From contig JAGBTN010000005.1 of assembly GCA_017631315.1 (NCBI GenBank), positions 1-64,000 on the forward strand: a DNA stretch of 64,000 bases. The letters run 5' to 3'. Position numbers and translations under genes: made by a program. Shown piece after piece: positions 26,294-33,352 of this stretch. The stretch comes from Bacteroidaceae bacterium. Its GTDB lineage: Bacteria; Bacteroidota; Bacteroidia; Bacteroidales; Bacteroidaceae. The notes beneath the pieces are model-generated. The model searched no databases. It was not told the DNA's origin and worked only from the letters and a program-made list of their open reading frames with translations. The first letter of the stretch is position 1. Each line of letters begins with the position of its first letter.

Positions 26294-27243
26294 TTCTTGA
26301 ATAGTGAATCGACAAATTCGCGTCGGTTGAATGGCTGAAGATCTTCGGCTCGCTCGCCCAAACCGATGTAGCGAACCGGAATCTTGAACTGGTCGCTGAT
26401 GCCGATAACCACGCCGCCTTTGGCACTTCCGTCGAGTTTGGTGATTGCCATGCTTGTCACTTCTGTGGCAGAGGTGAACTGTTTTGCCTGTTCGAAAGCA
26501 TTTTGACCGGTGCTTCCGTCGAGGACGAGCATCACATCGTGTGGCGCATCGGGCAAAAGTTTCTGCATTACACGTTTTATCTTCGACAGTTCGTCCATCA
26601 GACCTTTCTTGTTGTGCAGACGGCCGGCTGTGTCGATAAGGACAACATCCACACCGCTGGCGATGGCGCTGCTAAGCGTATCGTAAGCCACGCTGGCAGG
26701 ATCGCTGCCCATCTTCTGCTTCACAACCGGAACATCTATCCTTTCGCCCCAGATGCTTATCTGCTCCACGGCGGCAGCACGGAACGTGTCGGCTGCTCCG
26801 AGCATGACTTTCAGTCCGGCTTGCTTGAACTGCCAGGCGAGTTTGCCGATGGTTGTTGTTTTGCCTACACCGTTCACACCCACAACGAGGATGACGTATG
26901 GACGTTTGTCGGCCGATATTTGGAAACCTTCCGTGTCGCTTGTGTTGTTTTCCGTCAGCAATTGGGCGATTTCATCGCGCAGAATACCATTCAGTTCGTC
27001 GGTAGTGACATACTTATCACGTGCCACACGCTGTTCGATTCGCTGGATGATGTTGAGTGTTGTGTCCACGCCTACGTCGCTCGTCACGAGTACCTCTTCG
27101 AGGTTGTCGAGCACCTCGTCGTCCACCTTCGTCTTGCCTGCAACTGCTCTTGTCAGTTTGCCGAAGAAACTTTCCTTGGTCTTTTCAAGACCCTGGTCGA
27201 GCGTTTCCTTCTTCTCTTTGGTAAAGAAATTAAAGAATCCCAT
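26290..27243 (-). CDS. ftsY: FtsY: signal recognition particle receptor GTPase
   Basis: A 317-residue protein from ATG 27243 (MGFFNFFTKEKKETLDQGLEKTK). The open frame extends 56 codons upstream, but a perfect promoter lies inside that extension, so the short start is right. It has the NG domain with G1 GVNGVGKTTTIGKLA, G3 DTAGR and G4 TKLDGSAKGG. The acidic A domain of E. coli FtsY is absent, as is usual in Bacteroidetes. It receives ribosome-SRP complexes at the membrane. First gene of the ftsY-rimO-HU operon. Confidence 0.96.
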   Translation of the reverse strand: MGFFNFFTKEKKETLDQGLEKTKESFFGKLTRAVAGKTKVDDEVLDNLEEVLVTSDVGVDTTLNIIQRIEQRVARDKYVTTDELNGILRDEIAQLLTENNTSDTEGFQISADKRPYVILVVGVNGVGKTTTIGKLAWQFKQAGLKVMLGAADTFRAAAVEQISIWGERIDVPVVKQKMGSDPASVAYDTLSSAIASGVDVVLIDTAGRLHNKKGLMDELSKIKRVMQKLLPDAPHDVMLVLDGSTGQNAFEQAKQFTSATEVTSMAITKLDGSAKGGVVIGISDQFKIPVRYIGLGERAEDLQPFNRREFVDSLFKK

Positions 27244-27270
27244 GTACTTCTTTGCATATATTTTCGCGTG

Positions 27271-27302
27271 CAAAGATACTAATAAGCCGTCAAAAAGCCA
27301 AA
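27271..27302 (-). promoter_or_regulatory. Consensus promoter for ftsY operon
   Basis: On the - strand TTTG (27299-27302), 20-bp spacer, TATCTTTG (27271-27278): an exact match to the Bacteroidetes consensus, 27 bp upstream of the ftsY ATG. Confidence 0.8.
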
Positions 27303-27410
27303 TGTATTCGACCTTTTTCAATCGAAAACGCCTCTGCAAGAGCCGAAAACCACCAAAATTGCCCATTCCATCGCAGAAAAAACGTCTTACCGCCACGCAG
27401 GAGTCATCCA

Positions 27411-27498
27411 AAAAAGGTTAACCATTATTGCAAAATAGGTTAACCTTTCCGCCCGGAATGGTTAAGCATTATTGGCAAATAGGTTAAGGGTTCTATTT
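27411..27498. repeat. 22-bp-period array, locus D (4 units)
   Basis: Units start at 27411, 27433, 27455 and 27477. GGTTAA recurs at the same offset in all four (GGTTAACC palindrome in the first two), alternating with ATTATTGnCAAATA. The second unit contains ACCTTTCCGCCCG, a 13-mer also found in the array at 23443. It lies between the terminator at 27545 and the ftsY promoter. Confidence 0.85.
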
Positions 27499-27544
27499 GA
27501 AGTAAGCGGGCAAGCCATGTTTGCACTACCTTATAAACAGAAAT

Positions 27545-27577
27545 CCTGCCCCTCCGTCTTCACGACGAAGGAGCAGG
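27545..27577 (-). terminator. Terminator after blaR1-like gene
   Basis: On the - strand, CCTGCTCCTTCGTC pairs with GACGGAGGGGCAGG with two G-U or mismatch positions around a 5-base loop, followed by ATTTCTGTTT. It lies 40 bp beyond the stop codon. Confidence 0.6.
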
Positions 27578-27616
27578 GTTGCGCGCCATATTATTAACAT
27601 TAAAACCTTTTTGCTG

Positions 27617-29539
27617 TCATCGCAGTCGGAACACGACAGGGAAAGTGAAGCGACAGCGAACTACATTACCGTCCTTGTCCTTGGCTGGTTCCCACTTCGG
27701 CATGAGTTTCATCACTCGTTGCGCCTCGCCCCAGAACAATTCTTCCACAACCTTGGCATTCACCGGTTTACTGTTGGGATGCTCCTTCTTGTATGCCGTA
27801 ACGGTGGCTTCGGGGAGTTCCATGCCATAAGAACTAATGTTCTTGACATTCGAGATGCTGCCGTCCTTCTCGACAACAAAGCCTACGATAATCCGCCCTT
27901 GCACGCCAAGTTCCTGACAAAGCTCGGGATAACGAAGATGCTCCATAAGCCATTTGCTGCATTCCATTTGGCCACCGGGGAACTGAGCGCTCTCTGCCAC
28001 AACGTCGCAGATGCTGTCTTTGTTGTTGAAGACTTCCTTGTCGTTGAGCATTATCTTGGAGACACTCTTGCCGTTGAGTGTGACATTGCCATCACCATCC
28101 ACCGCTGCTCCGGGCAGTTTCTTTACGAGGTCCTTGACGTCTGACTCGTCGCTACGTTGTCCACGGTGTGTGTTTATTTCGACGACGCCATTGGAACCTT
28201 TGCTGCTCCACTTGGCTATGGCAGCATCCCCCTTGAACACGGTAATGCTCTCGATGTCCTCGGCATCAATATCCAGCAGTTTGGCGAGCCGCTCCTCAGA
28301 GTCATAGTCCTTCGCATCCTTGGGGATTTCGATAATCTTGCCATTGAGAACAATAAGAGGCTGCCCATCCTCTGTCCCTCTCGTCTTTATCGAGAGAACT
28401 TTAGAGCCATCTGGCAGAGTGGTAAGATTGTTATGAATCTCTTTACCTTGCACTGCCTTTAAGGCTTCCTTTGGCATAAGTTCCCTGCCATCTACATGAA
28501 TAAGTGGATTAGATTCCAGCTCGACAACCTTGCGAGTGTCCTTACTTTCCTCCTCTTGGGCTTGCAAGTTAGAAGATTTCTCCATACCTTTGCCTTCGAG
28601 TTTGGTTACTGTCTCCTCAATAGGAGCGACGAACTTGGGCGTTGCGAAGGCCGAGAGCGCCAACGCAGCGACTGGGATGACATAGAGAGCCTTGCTCTTC
28701 ATCCACGGATTTGACTTTGATTTTTTCATCATAGTGATACGTTTTTTAGTTAAACTATGGTTAAAGCTGTTGGCGAAAGCGTAGGAACCGGAGCCAACGG
28801 CTTTTCTTATAAGCAATAACTGATAGCCTTGTGCCGAGACACCCTGCTGCAAAACATGGTCGTCTGCCTCGTATTCGTGAACATCACGAAGGCTGATGCC
28901 TAACACATAGACAAGGGGATTCCACCACTGAAGCATCTGAACAAGTGTGAGCAGCACCACATCCCACGAATGACGATTGTGGATGTGTCCCATCTCATGC
29001 AAGATAATCTCACGGCCTGCTTCGTCGTAGTCCTTCTCATTGATAACGATGTTTCGCATCCAACTGAATGGAGCCACGTCACCCGAATGGCAGTAAATGC
29101 AAACACCCTGCTTGTCGTCCTGCCAAAGCGCACCTTGCTTCAAGCCATACTGCAGGCGGGTAATCTGCCAAAGCCTCATCGCAAGCAACACAATCATTCC
29201 CATTATGTATATAACACTCACAAGCATGAAGACACTGAAACGCGGATTCTCGTTTACAGCCATGTTGTTCGCAACAACTTGCACCTCTGGCAAGACATGG
29301 ACAGGAATGCCTAACTCGAGCATCTGCAACTGTGCCGCCTGCACAACAGGCTTGTGGTCGAGCGACATCCAAGGTATGTTGCAAAGTGGCAGGACGAGTG
29401 ACAGCAACAGGATGCCCAAGAGCACGATACGATTGAAACGAAAGAAACTCTCACGCCTAAGCAGAAGCATGTATGGCAAGTAGAGCATTGTCAGCACCAT
29501 TGCAGACTTTATGGAGTAAAGTAATAACGAAGAAATCAT
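27617..29539 (-). CDS. BlaR1-like M56 metallopeptidase fused to TonB-type domain
   Basis: A 640-residue membrane protein from ATG 29539 (MISSLLLYSIK; another ATG lies 12 bp upstream). Four N-terminal helices surround a zinc peptidase site HEMGH (residues 181-185). A further helix lies near 285-305, then an extracytoplasmic part containing a receptor-plug-like segment (IESITVFKGDAAIAKWSSKGSNGVVEI) and a C-terminal TonB-like domain (QGRIIVGFVVEKDGSISNV). M56 proteins sense a signal outside and trigger cleavage of the adjacent BlaI repressor. The plug-like and TonB-like modules are a Bacteroidetes variation whose purpose is unclear. Downstream of blaI by 24 bp. Confidence 0.88.
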   Translation of the reverse strand: MISSLLLYSIKSAMVLTMLYLPYMLLLRRESFFRFNRIVLLGILLLSLVLPLCNIPWMSLDHKPVVQAAQLQMLELGIPVHVLPEVQVVANNMAVNENPRFSVFMLVSVIYIMGMIVLLAMRLWQITRLQYGLKQGALWQDDKQGVCIYCHSGDVAPFSWMRNIVINEKDYDEAGREIILHEMGHIHNRHSWDVVLLTLVQMLQWWNPLVYVLGISLRDVHEYEADDHVLQQGVSAQGYQLLLIRKAVGSGSYAFANSFNHSLTKKRITMMKKSKSNPWMKSKALYVIPVAALALSAFATPKFVAPIEETVTKLEGKGMEKSSNLQAQEEESKDTRKVVELESNPLIHVDGRELMPKEALKAVQGKEIHNNLTTLPDGSKVLSIKTRGTEDGQPLIVLNGKIIEIPKDAKDYDSEERLAKLLDIDAEDIESITVFKGDAAIAKWSSKGSNGVVEINTHRGQRSDESDVKDLVKKLPGAAVDGDGNVTLNGKSVSKIMLNDKEVFNNKDSICDVVAESAQFPGGQMECSKWLMEHLRYPELCQELGVQGRIIVGFVVEKDGSISNVKNISSYGMELPEATVTAYKKEHPNSKPVNAKVVEELFWGEAQRVMKLMPKWEPAKDKDGNVVRCRFTFPVVFRLR

Positions 29540-29563
29540 GACATTTACCATTTATGGCTTATA

Positions 29564-29935
29564 CTATATGAGCGAGAGCAGTTCCTTTACTTCCTCTGGC
29601 GAGAGGTTCTCTTCCCGTACAAAGTAGTTGAGCATCGACTTTGCGCTGCCGCCAAAGAAGTTCTTCTTCACTTCCTGCATGGTTCGGCGCGTGTATTCGG
29701 CTCGCGTAACAAGCGGCACATAACGATGCGTCTTGCCTTGGCCTTCCACCTTACGAAAGTCGAGATAACCTTTTTCGTAAAGCACCTTTAAGTAGGTTGC
29801 AATGGTTGTATAGGCAGGTTTGGGTTCCTTGTATCGTTCCAGAACATCCCACGCACAGGCTGTTCCTTCGATGTCCCAAATGATGTTCATCACTTCGAAC
29901 TCCACTTTGGTCAGAGTGTTGTCGTTGCGTTTCAT
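29564..29935 (-). CDS. blaI: BlaI/MecI/CopY-family repressor
   Basis: A 123-residue winged-helix repressor from ATG 29935 (MKRNDNTLTKVEFEVMNIIW); the frame can be read 10 codons further up, but this start matches the family. It has the BlaI recognition region YTTIATYLKVLYEKGYLDFRKVEGQGKTHRYVPLV and the C-terminal dimerisation helices. The Asn-Phe peptide bond cleaved in BlaI may correspond to KKNFFGGSA. It probably represses itself and the blaR1-like gene; direct repeats upstream at 30041-30072 are candidate operators. Confidence 0.92.
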   Translation of the reverse strand: MKRNDNTLTKVEFEVMNIIWDIEGTACAWDVLERYKEPKPAYTTIATYLKVLYEKGYLDFRKVEGQGKTHRYVPLVTRAEYTRRTMQEVKKNFFGGSAKSMLNYFVREENLSPEEVKELLSLI

Positions 29936-30040
29936 AACAGTTTTCTTGTTTGGTTTCGAAGGCAAAGTAAGGACAGTTTGCCGAATATCGTGATGTTTAG
30001 ATATTGGAAACTTACGATATTACCCGACTTTTAACGTTTA

Positions 30041-30072
30041 TTTGTAGTAATCGAACACTTATTCGTAGTAAT
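30041..30072 (-). promoter_or_regulatory. Candidate BlaI operator half-sites
   Basis: TTTGTAGTAAT (30041-30051) and TTCGTAGTAAT (30062-30072) are direct repeats 21 bp apart in the blaI upstream region. TGTAGTA is the half-site of known BlaI/MecI operators (TACTACA/TGTAGTA). A second feature of the region is an 8-bp inverted repeat, AATATCGT at 29984 and ACGATATT at 30014. Assignment is inference. Confidence 0.4.
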
Positions 30073-30087
30073 ACCAGATGAAACACA

Positions 30088-30121
30088 AACTGCCACTACG
30101 TTGTGAAACGCAGCGGCAGTT
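30088..30121 (-). terminator. Terminator of the sigma-factor operon
   Basis: On the - strand AACTGCCGCTGCGT pairs with ACGTAGTGGCAGTT (14 bp, two G-U pairs) around a 6-base loop, then TGTGTTTC. It follows the stop of the unknown secreted gene by 26 bp. Confidence 0.65.
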
Positions 30122-30147
30122 GCCTGTAAGGGAATCGTATATCGCAG

Positions 30148-31299
30148 TTATTCTTTTTTGCCTTTCGGCTCCAATCCTTTGCGATAAGTCTTTTCTCCGT
30201 TGATGTAACTCTTGAGTTTCTGCCAGTCGCGGGGTATCCATCGGTCGCCTTTGCTTGTGATGGCGAGGATGTGATAGCCGTCATCGTCGCGCATACAACT
30301 CAGATAGTAGTCGTCATCGTTGTCTTTGTTTCTTCGGCCTTGCACAACATCTTCGAGGTTATACATGGAGAAGCGTGAGGTAAACTTGTAGATATATAAC
30401 TGTTCGGGATGATTGTTCACGTAGTCGTAAGCATGGTCGATGAGTTGCTTGTACAGAGCCTCTGCCTCCTTTTCCTGGCTGAGTGGAATGAAGTAGTGTG
30501 TGCCTGTGACCAGGCCATAGGTAGGTCTGCCGTAACGAACTTCTCTTGCTATGAGTCCTTCGTTGGCCTTCACGTCATCCTCGAAACCTTCGTCGTGCCG
30601 CCAATAAACGGGATAGGCCTTTGCACCCTTCAGTTTTTTGAATGCTTTCAAAGCCGAATTTATGTGTGTTTCGAAGGCTTCGATGTCGAAGGTCTGCATC
30701 TTGTCTGGCGTTATTTTGCTTTGGAGAACCAGATTATGGTTGTAGGATGCTTTTTCCACTATGGCCTTGCACGAACTGTCGTAGCCTTTGTCGTAACTGA
30801 AATTCACTAATTCCCGAGCATTGCCTATCTCCCACCATTCCTTGAACCTTGGTGAAGGCGAGAGCAGAGTGTCGCCATCTGCGCGGTAAACCCAGGTGTA
30901 TTTTATGGTGTCGATGTTGCCTTTGTGGTATTCGTAGCAGTAACTTTCCGATGCTTCGGTGGCGAGATGTGCGAAGGCAAGACGGACGGAGTCGACCATT
31001 TCTGCAGACTTCCGACGGCGGGCGGCATTGATGTAGTCGTAGGATGCTGCTATTTTCTCTCGTTCAGCCTTGCTCATGTCTTCGTTGAAAAGCGGCTCTT
31101 CGAGCGTCATCTGCTGGAAATATGTGTTCCAGGAGTGAACGATTGTCCCCAACTTCGTGGCATGTTGTCTGTGGACGATATTGTAGGAGCCACATTCATT
31201 CAGGTAGTTCTCCAACCTCTGAAGCCGTTTGTTCGGTTCCTGACCTGTGGTCGTGCCGGCGATTAAAGCCAGCATGACGAGTGTTAATGTCTTCTTCAT
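30148..31299 (-). CDS. Secreted protein of unknown function in sigma-factor operon
   Basis: A 383-residue protein with signal peptide MKKTLTLVMLALIAGTTTGQ. I recognise no domain. Visible features are a helical N-terminal third rich in charged residues, aromatic-rich motifs (YPVYWRHDEGFEDDV, YGLVTGTHYFIPLSQEKEAEALYKQLIDHAYDYVNN), and a basic end. It is the last gene of a unit with an HU-like regulator, an ECF sigma factor and a membrane anti-sigma candidate, 14 bp after the last. That position suggests an envelope protein whose synthesis accompanies the sigma response. Confidence 0.75.
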   Translation of the reverse strand: MKKTLTLVMLALIAGTTTGQEPNKRLQRLENYLNECGSYNIVHRQHATKLGTIVHSWNTYFQQMTLEEPLFNEDMSKAEREKIAASYDYINAARRRKSAEMVDSVRLAFAHLATEASESYCYEYHKGNIDTIKYTWVYRADGDTLLSPSPRFKEWWEIGNARELVNFSYDKGYDSSCKAIVEKASYNHNLVLQSKITPDKMQTFDIEAFETHINSALKAFKKLKGAKAYPVYWRHDEGFEDDVKANEGLIAREVRYGRPTYGLVTGTHYFIPLSQEKEAEALYKQLIDHAYDYVNNHPEQLYIYKFTSRFSMYNLEDVVQGRRNKDNDDDYYLSCMRDDDGYHILAITSKGDRWIPRDWQKLKSYINGEKTYRKGLEPKGKKE

Positions 31300-31313
31300 G
31301 ATGGTATTGTTGT

Positions 31314-31910
31314 TTAATCTTCCATTAGTAATGCTATCTCTCGGTCCAAACGTTCACCCCTCGAACGGATGTCTCGTATTTGAGCCGCAGCCATCAGGAG
31401 TTGGTCGGGCATGTCCGAGATGTCGTCCGTAGGGCAATCCTCTGCTTCTGTTTCGGCAGCCAACTGCACCTCTTCCAGAGGCGTCTCTTGGGCCTCATCC
31501 GGACAAGGCACGCCGCGTTGCTCGACAAGGCATGCCGAATTGACGGACTTGGCACTGGATGTTGGGCAACTTGGCACTGGATGTTGGGCAACTTGGCACT
31601 GGATGTTTTCCGGCTCTGCCTTGGTTGGCTTTTCCGCCGGCACTTCCTGCTCTGTCTGCACCTCTGCCTTCTGAGCCACAACAGGCTGTTCTTCTGGCCG
31701 ATTCAAAAAGAGAAAGAAGCCCACAAGCAAGGCTGCGGCAATACTGCCTGCCCAGAGGAATATCGTGCGACGGCTGCTTCGCCGACGGACTCTCATCTTC
31801 GCCATTACGCTTTCAGCGAAATCATCCGAAAGCGACGGCACTCTTTCTGCACGACGCCGCATTGCATCCTGCAAGAGTTTGTCTTGTTCGTTATCCGCTA
31901 TCTTCATCAT
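31314..31910 (-). CDS. Single-pass membrane protein, likely anti-sigma factor
   Basis: A 198-residue protein that starts in the stop codon of the ECF sigma gene (overlap 31907-31910). It has a charged cytoplasmic N-terminus (KIADNEQDKLLQDAMRRRAERVPSLSDDFAESVMAKM), one membrane helix (TIFLWAGSIAAALLVGFFLFL, about 45-65) and a Glu-rich extracytoplasmic tail. The layout is that of a sigma-regulating membrane protein, although no ZAS motif (HxxxCxxC) is present. Residues about 100-136 are encoded by a 22-bp-period repeat array in shifting frame, giving the Cys/Pro/Gln-rich stretch QCQVAQHPVPSCPTSSAK. That segment is probably an insertion into the tail. Confidence 0.75.
   Translation of the reverse strand: MMKIADNEQDKLLQDAMRRRAERVPSLSDDFAESVMAKMRVRRRSSRRTIFLWAGSIAAALLVGFFLFLNRPEEQPVVAQKAEVQTEQEVPAEKPTKAEPENIQCQVAQHPVPSCPTSSAKSVNSACLVEQRGVPCPDEAQETPLEEVQLAAETEAEDCPTDDISDMPDQLLMAAAQIRDIRSRGERLDREIALLMED
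31505..31614. repeat. 22-bp-period array, locus E, inside a coding sequence (5 units)
   Basis: Units start at 31505, 31527, 31549, 31571 and 31593. Units 3 and 4 are identical, and unit 5 matches them over its first 14 bases. Units 1 and 2 share the GGCA word and overall shape. On the - strand the identical units carry GTTGCCCAACATCCAGTGCC, with the GTT-GCCC-AAC core of the other arrays. Because 22 is not a multiple of 3, successive units are translated in different frames. Confidence 0.92.
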
Positions 31911-32431
31911 TTCCCTATGAGTTTACTGAGTTTTTGTCTGATTCTTTGCAGCCTGTTGGCGAGTGGTCCTGCTGCAACCTCCATCTCTTCTGCTATCTCG
32001 CCAAGCGAATGTCCCTCGTAGTAGCGCAGATGCAACAGTGCCCGTTCTTCCGGACGAAGGTGGTTGATGGCCTTGTCCAGGCGTTCCATCTGCTCCACTC
32101 TCTCGTCGTCCACAGCCTCCGGCGGAACATATTGTTCCTCGTTCAAAGGCAAAGAAGACAAGCCTTGATTGCGAAGATGATTCAGCGCCACGTTATAGGC
32201 AATGCGATTGAGCCAGGTGGCAAACGATGCTCGCCGAGGATTGAAGTCGTGCAGATGCTCGAAGGCACGCACAAAGGCATCTTGCGTCAGTTCCTCCACA
32301 TCTCGTGCGTCGGGAACCATCTGCGCCACAAGCAACTGAATCTGCCGCCCATATCTGCCCATCAGATACTTGTAGCCCTCGGCCTTACCCTGCCGGGCAA
32401 CATCTATCATCTGCTGTTCTGTGTTCTCCAT
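31907..32431 (-). CDS. ECF-type RNA polymerase sigma factor
   Basis: A 174-residue sigma-70-family protein with region 2 (LVAQMVPDARDVEELTQDAFVRAFEHLHDFNPRRASFATWLNRIAYNVALNHLR) and region 4 (HLRPEERALLHLRYYEGHSLGEIAEEMEVAAGPLANRLQRIRQKL). Regions 1 and 3 are missing, as in group 4 sigma factors. It follows the HU-like gene by 10 bp and overlaps the anti-sigma candidate. Stimulus unknown; envelope stress is the usual one for this arrangement. Confidence 0.93.
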   Translation of the reverse strand: MENTEQQMIDVARQGKAEGYKYLMGRYGRQIQLLVAQMVPDARDVEELTQDAFVRAFEHLHDFNPRRASFATWLNRIAYNVALNHLRNQGLSSLPLNEEQYVPPEAVDDERVEQMERLDKAINHLRPEERALLHLRYYEGHSLGEIAEEMEVAAGPLANRLQRIRQKLSKLIGK

Positions 32432-32441
32432 ACATTCCTTG

Positions 32442-33128
32442 TTACACCCTTATATACACAAGGATGGCAGAAATATGTCGGTAAACGGAAGAATTTATTT
32501 TCCTACGGGAGGCGATACTGCGTTTGTCCCCCTTGCCTTCGCGAACCAAACGGCCCGACTTGACCAGTCTGTTCAGGAGATTCGTCACGCGGGAACGGGT
32601 CAGGGTCTGCTCGAAGGCGACAGCCACATCCTTATGAGTAATGTAGGTCTTACCGGCAAAGAGTTCGGCCAGACGTGCCTCGACCTCCGACTCCTCTGCA
32701 TTGAACTTCCAACCGTACGGCACCTGATCGACCGCAAAGCCACGCACCTCAGCCAGCAAATCGCGGTCGGGACGGAACAGGATGCCATCCACACAGACAT
32801 CCTTGCCGTGATAGTTGCCGTCCTTCACCTCGATGCTGCCCTTCAGCGAAAGGCGGAAAGTGCCTATTTCGGGCAGTGTGACAGCATTGCCTTTCCTCAG
32901 TTCGTGAACCATGACCCGTTGCAAGGTGCTCAAAGCCGCCATGAGTTCGGACTTGGGCAACACGGAAGGCAACCTGGTGCTGCCGCTCTGGAACTCAATG
33001 GCATCCACCGTAGCGGGGCTCTCCAGCAGCACTCGGAGGCTCTCCAAATCGGTCGTTTCGCTAACATTCTTCTGCTGCTCCTCGGTGGGAAGAGCGCCGC
33101 GCTTGGCAATTGAAAATCTGATTGGCAT
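32442..33128 (-). CDS. HU-like DNA-binding protein with C-terminal winged-helix-like region
   Basis: A 228-residue protein. Residues about 40-130 follow the pattern of Bacteroidetes HU-like proteins (VMVHELRKGNAVTLPEIGTFRLSLKGS), with the start MPIRFSIAKR also typical. About residues 160-215 (KTYITHKDVAVAFEQTLTRSRVTNLLNRLVKSGRLVREGKGDKR) look like a winged helix-turn-helix. The combination suggests a DNA-architectural regulator. First gene of the sigma-factor operon, 26 bp downstream of a consensus promoter. Its involvement in controlling the sigma factor is inference. Confidence 0.72.
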   Translation of the reverse strand: MPIRFSIAKRGALPTEEQQKNVSETTDLESLRVLLESPATVDAIEFQSGSTRLPSVLPKSELMAALSTLQRVMVHELRKGNAVTLPEIGTFRLSLKGSIEVKDGNYHGKDVCVDGILFRPDRDLLAEVRGFAVDQVPYGWKFNAEESEVEARLAELFAGKTYITHKDVAVAFEQTLTRSRVTNLLNRLVKSGRLVREGKGDKRSIASRRKINSSVYRHISAILVYIRV

Positions 33129-33153
33129 AGTCGTATCGTTTTAATTTGTCCTA

Positions 33154-33184
33154 CAAAACTAATGGAAAATCTCCACTTAACAAA
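33154..33184 (-). promoter_or_regulatory. Consensus promoter for HU-like/ECF sigma operon
   Basis: On the - strand TTTG (33181-33184), 19-bp spacer, TAGTTTTG (33154-33161). Exact Bacteroidetes consensus, 26 bp before the ATG. Confidence 0.8.
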
Positions 33185-33213
33185 AAATATCGCCAAAGAA
33201 AAAGCGTAAACCT

Positions 33214-33301
33214 GGTTGCATGTACATGTAAAAACAATTGCACATACATGTACGTGCAATTGCATTTACATGTATGTGCAATAAAGTTTACCTGTGAAAC
33301 G
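33214..33301. repeat. 22-bp-period array, locus H (4 units)
   Basis: Units start at 33214, 33236, 33258 and 33280. The central two share AATTGCA, then TACATGTA, then GTGC, forming the near-perfect dyad GCACATACATGTACGTGC. Unit 1 carries TGTACATGT at the same offset. Unlike the other arrays the centre is ACATGT. It lies between the stop of the thioredoxin-like gene (33353) and the promoter at 33184. Confidence 0.85.
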
Positions 33302-33352
33302 ACCGGAATAAAACTGCCATGCAACGAGGCGTAACAGCCGCAACGGACCGGG

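Noticed and set aside
27244..27411. Longer start for ftsY
   Set aside because: A perfect promoter lies inside the extension, and the family N-terminus is MGFFNFF.
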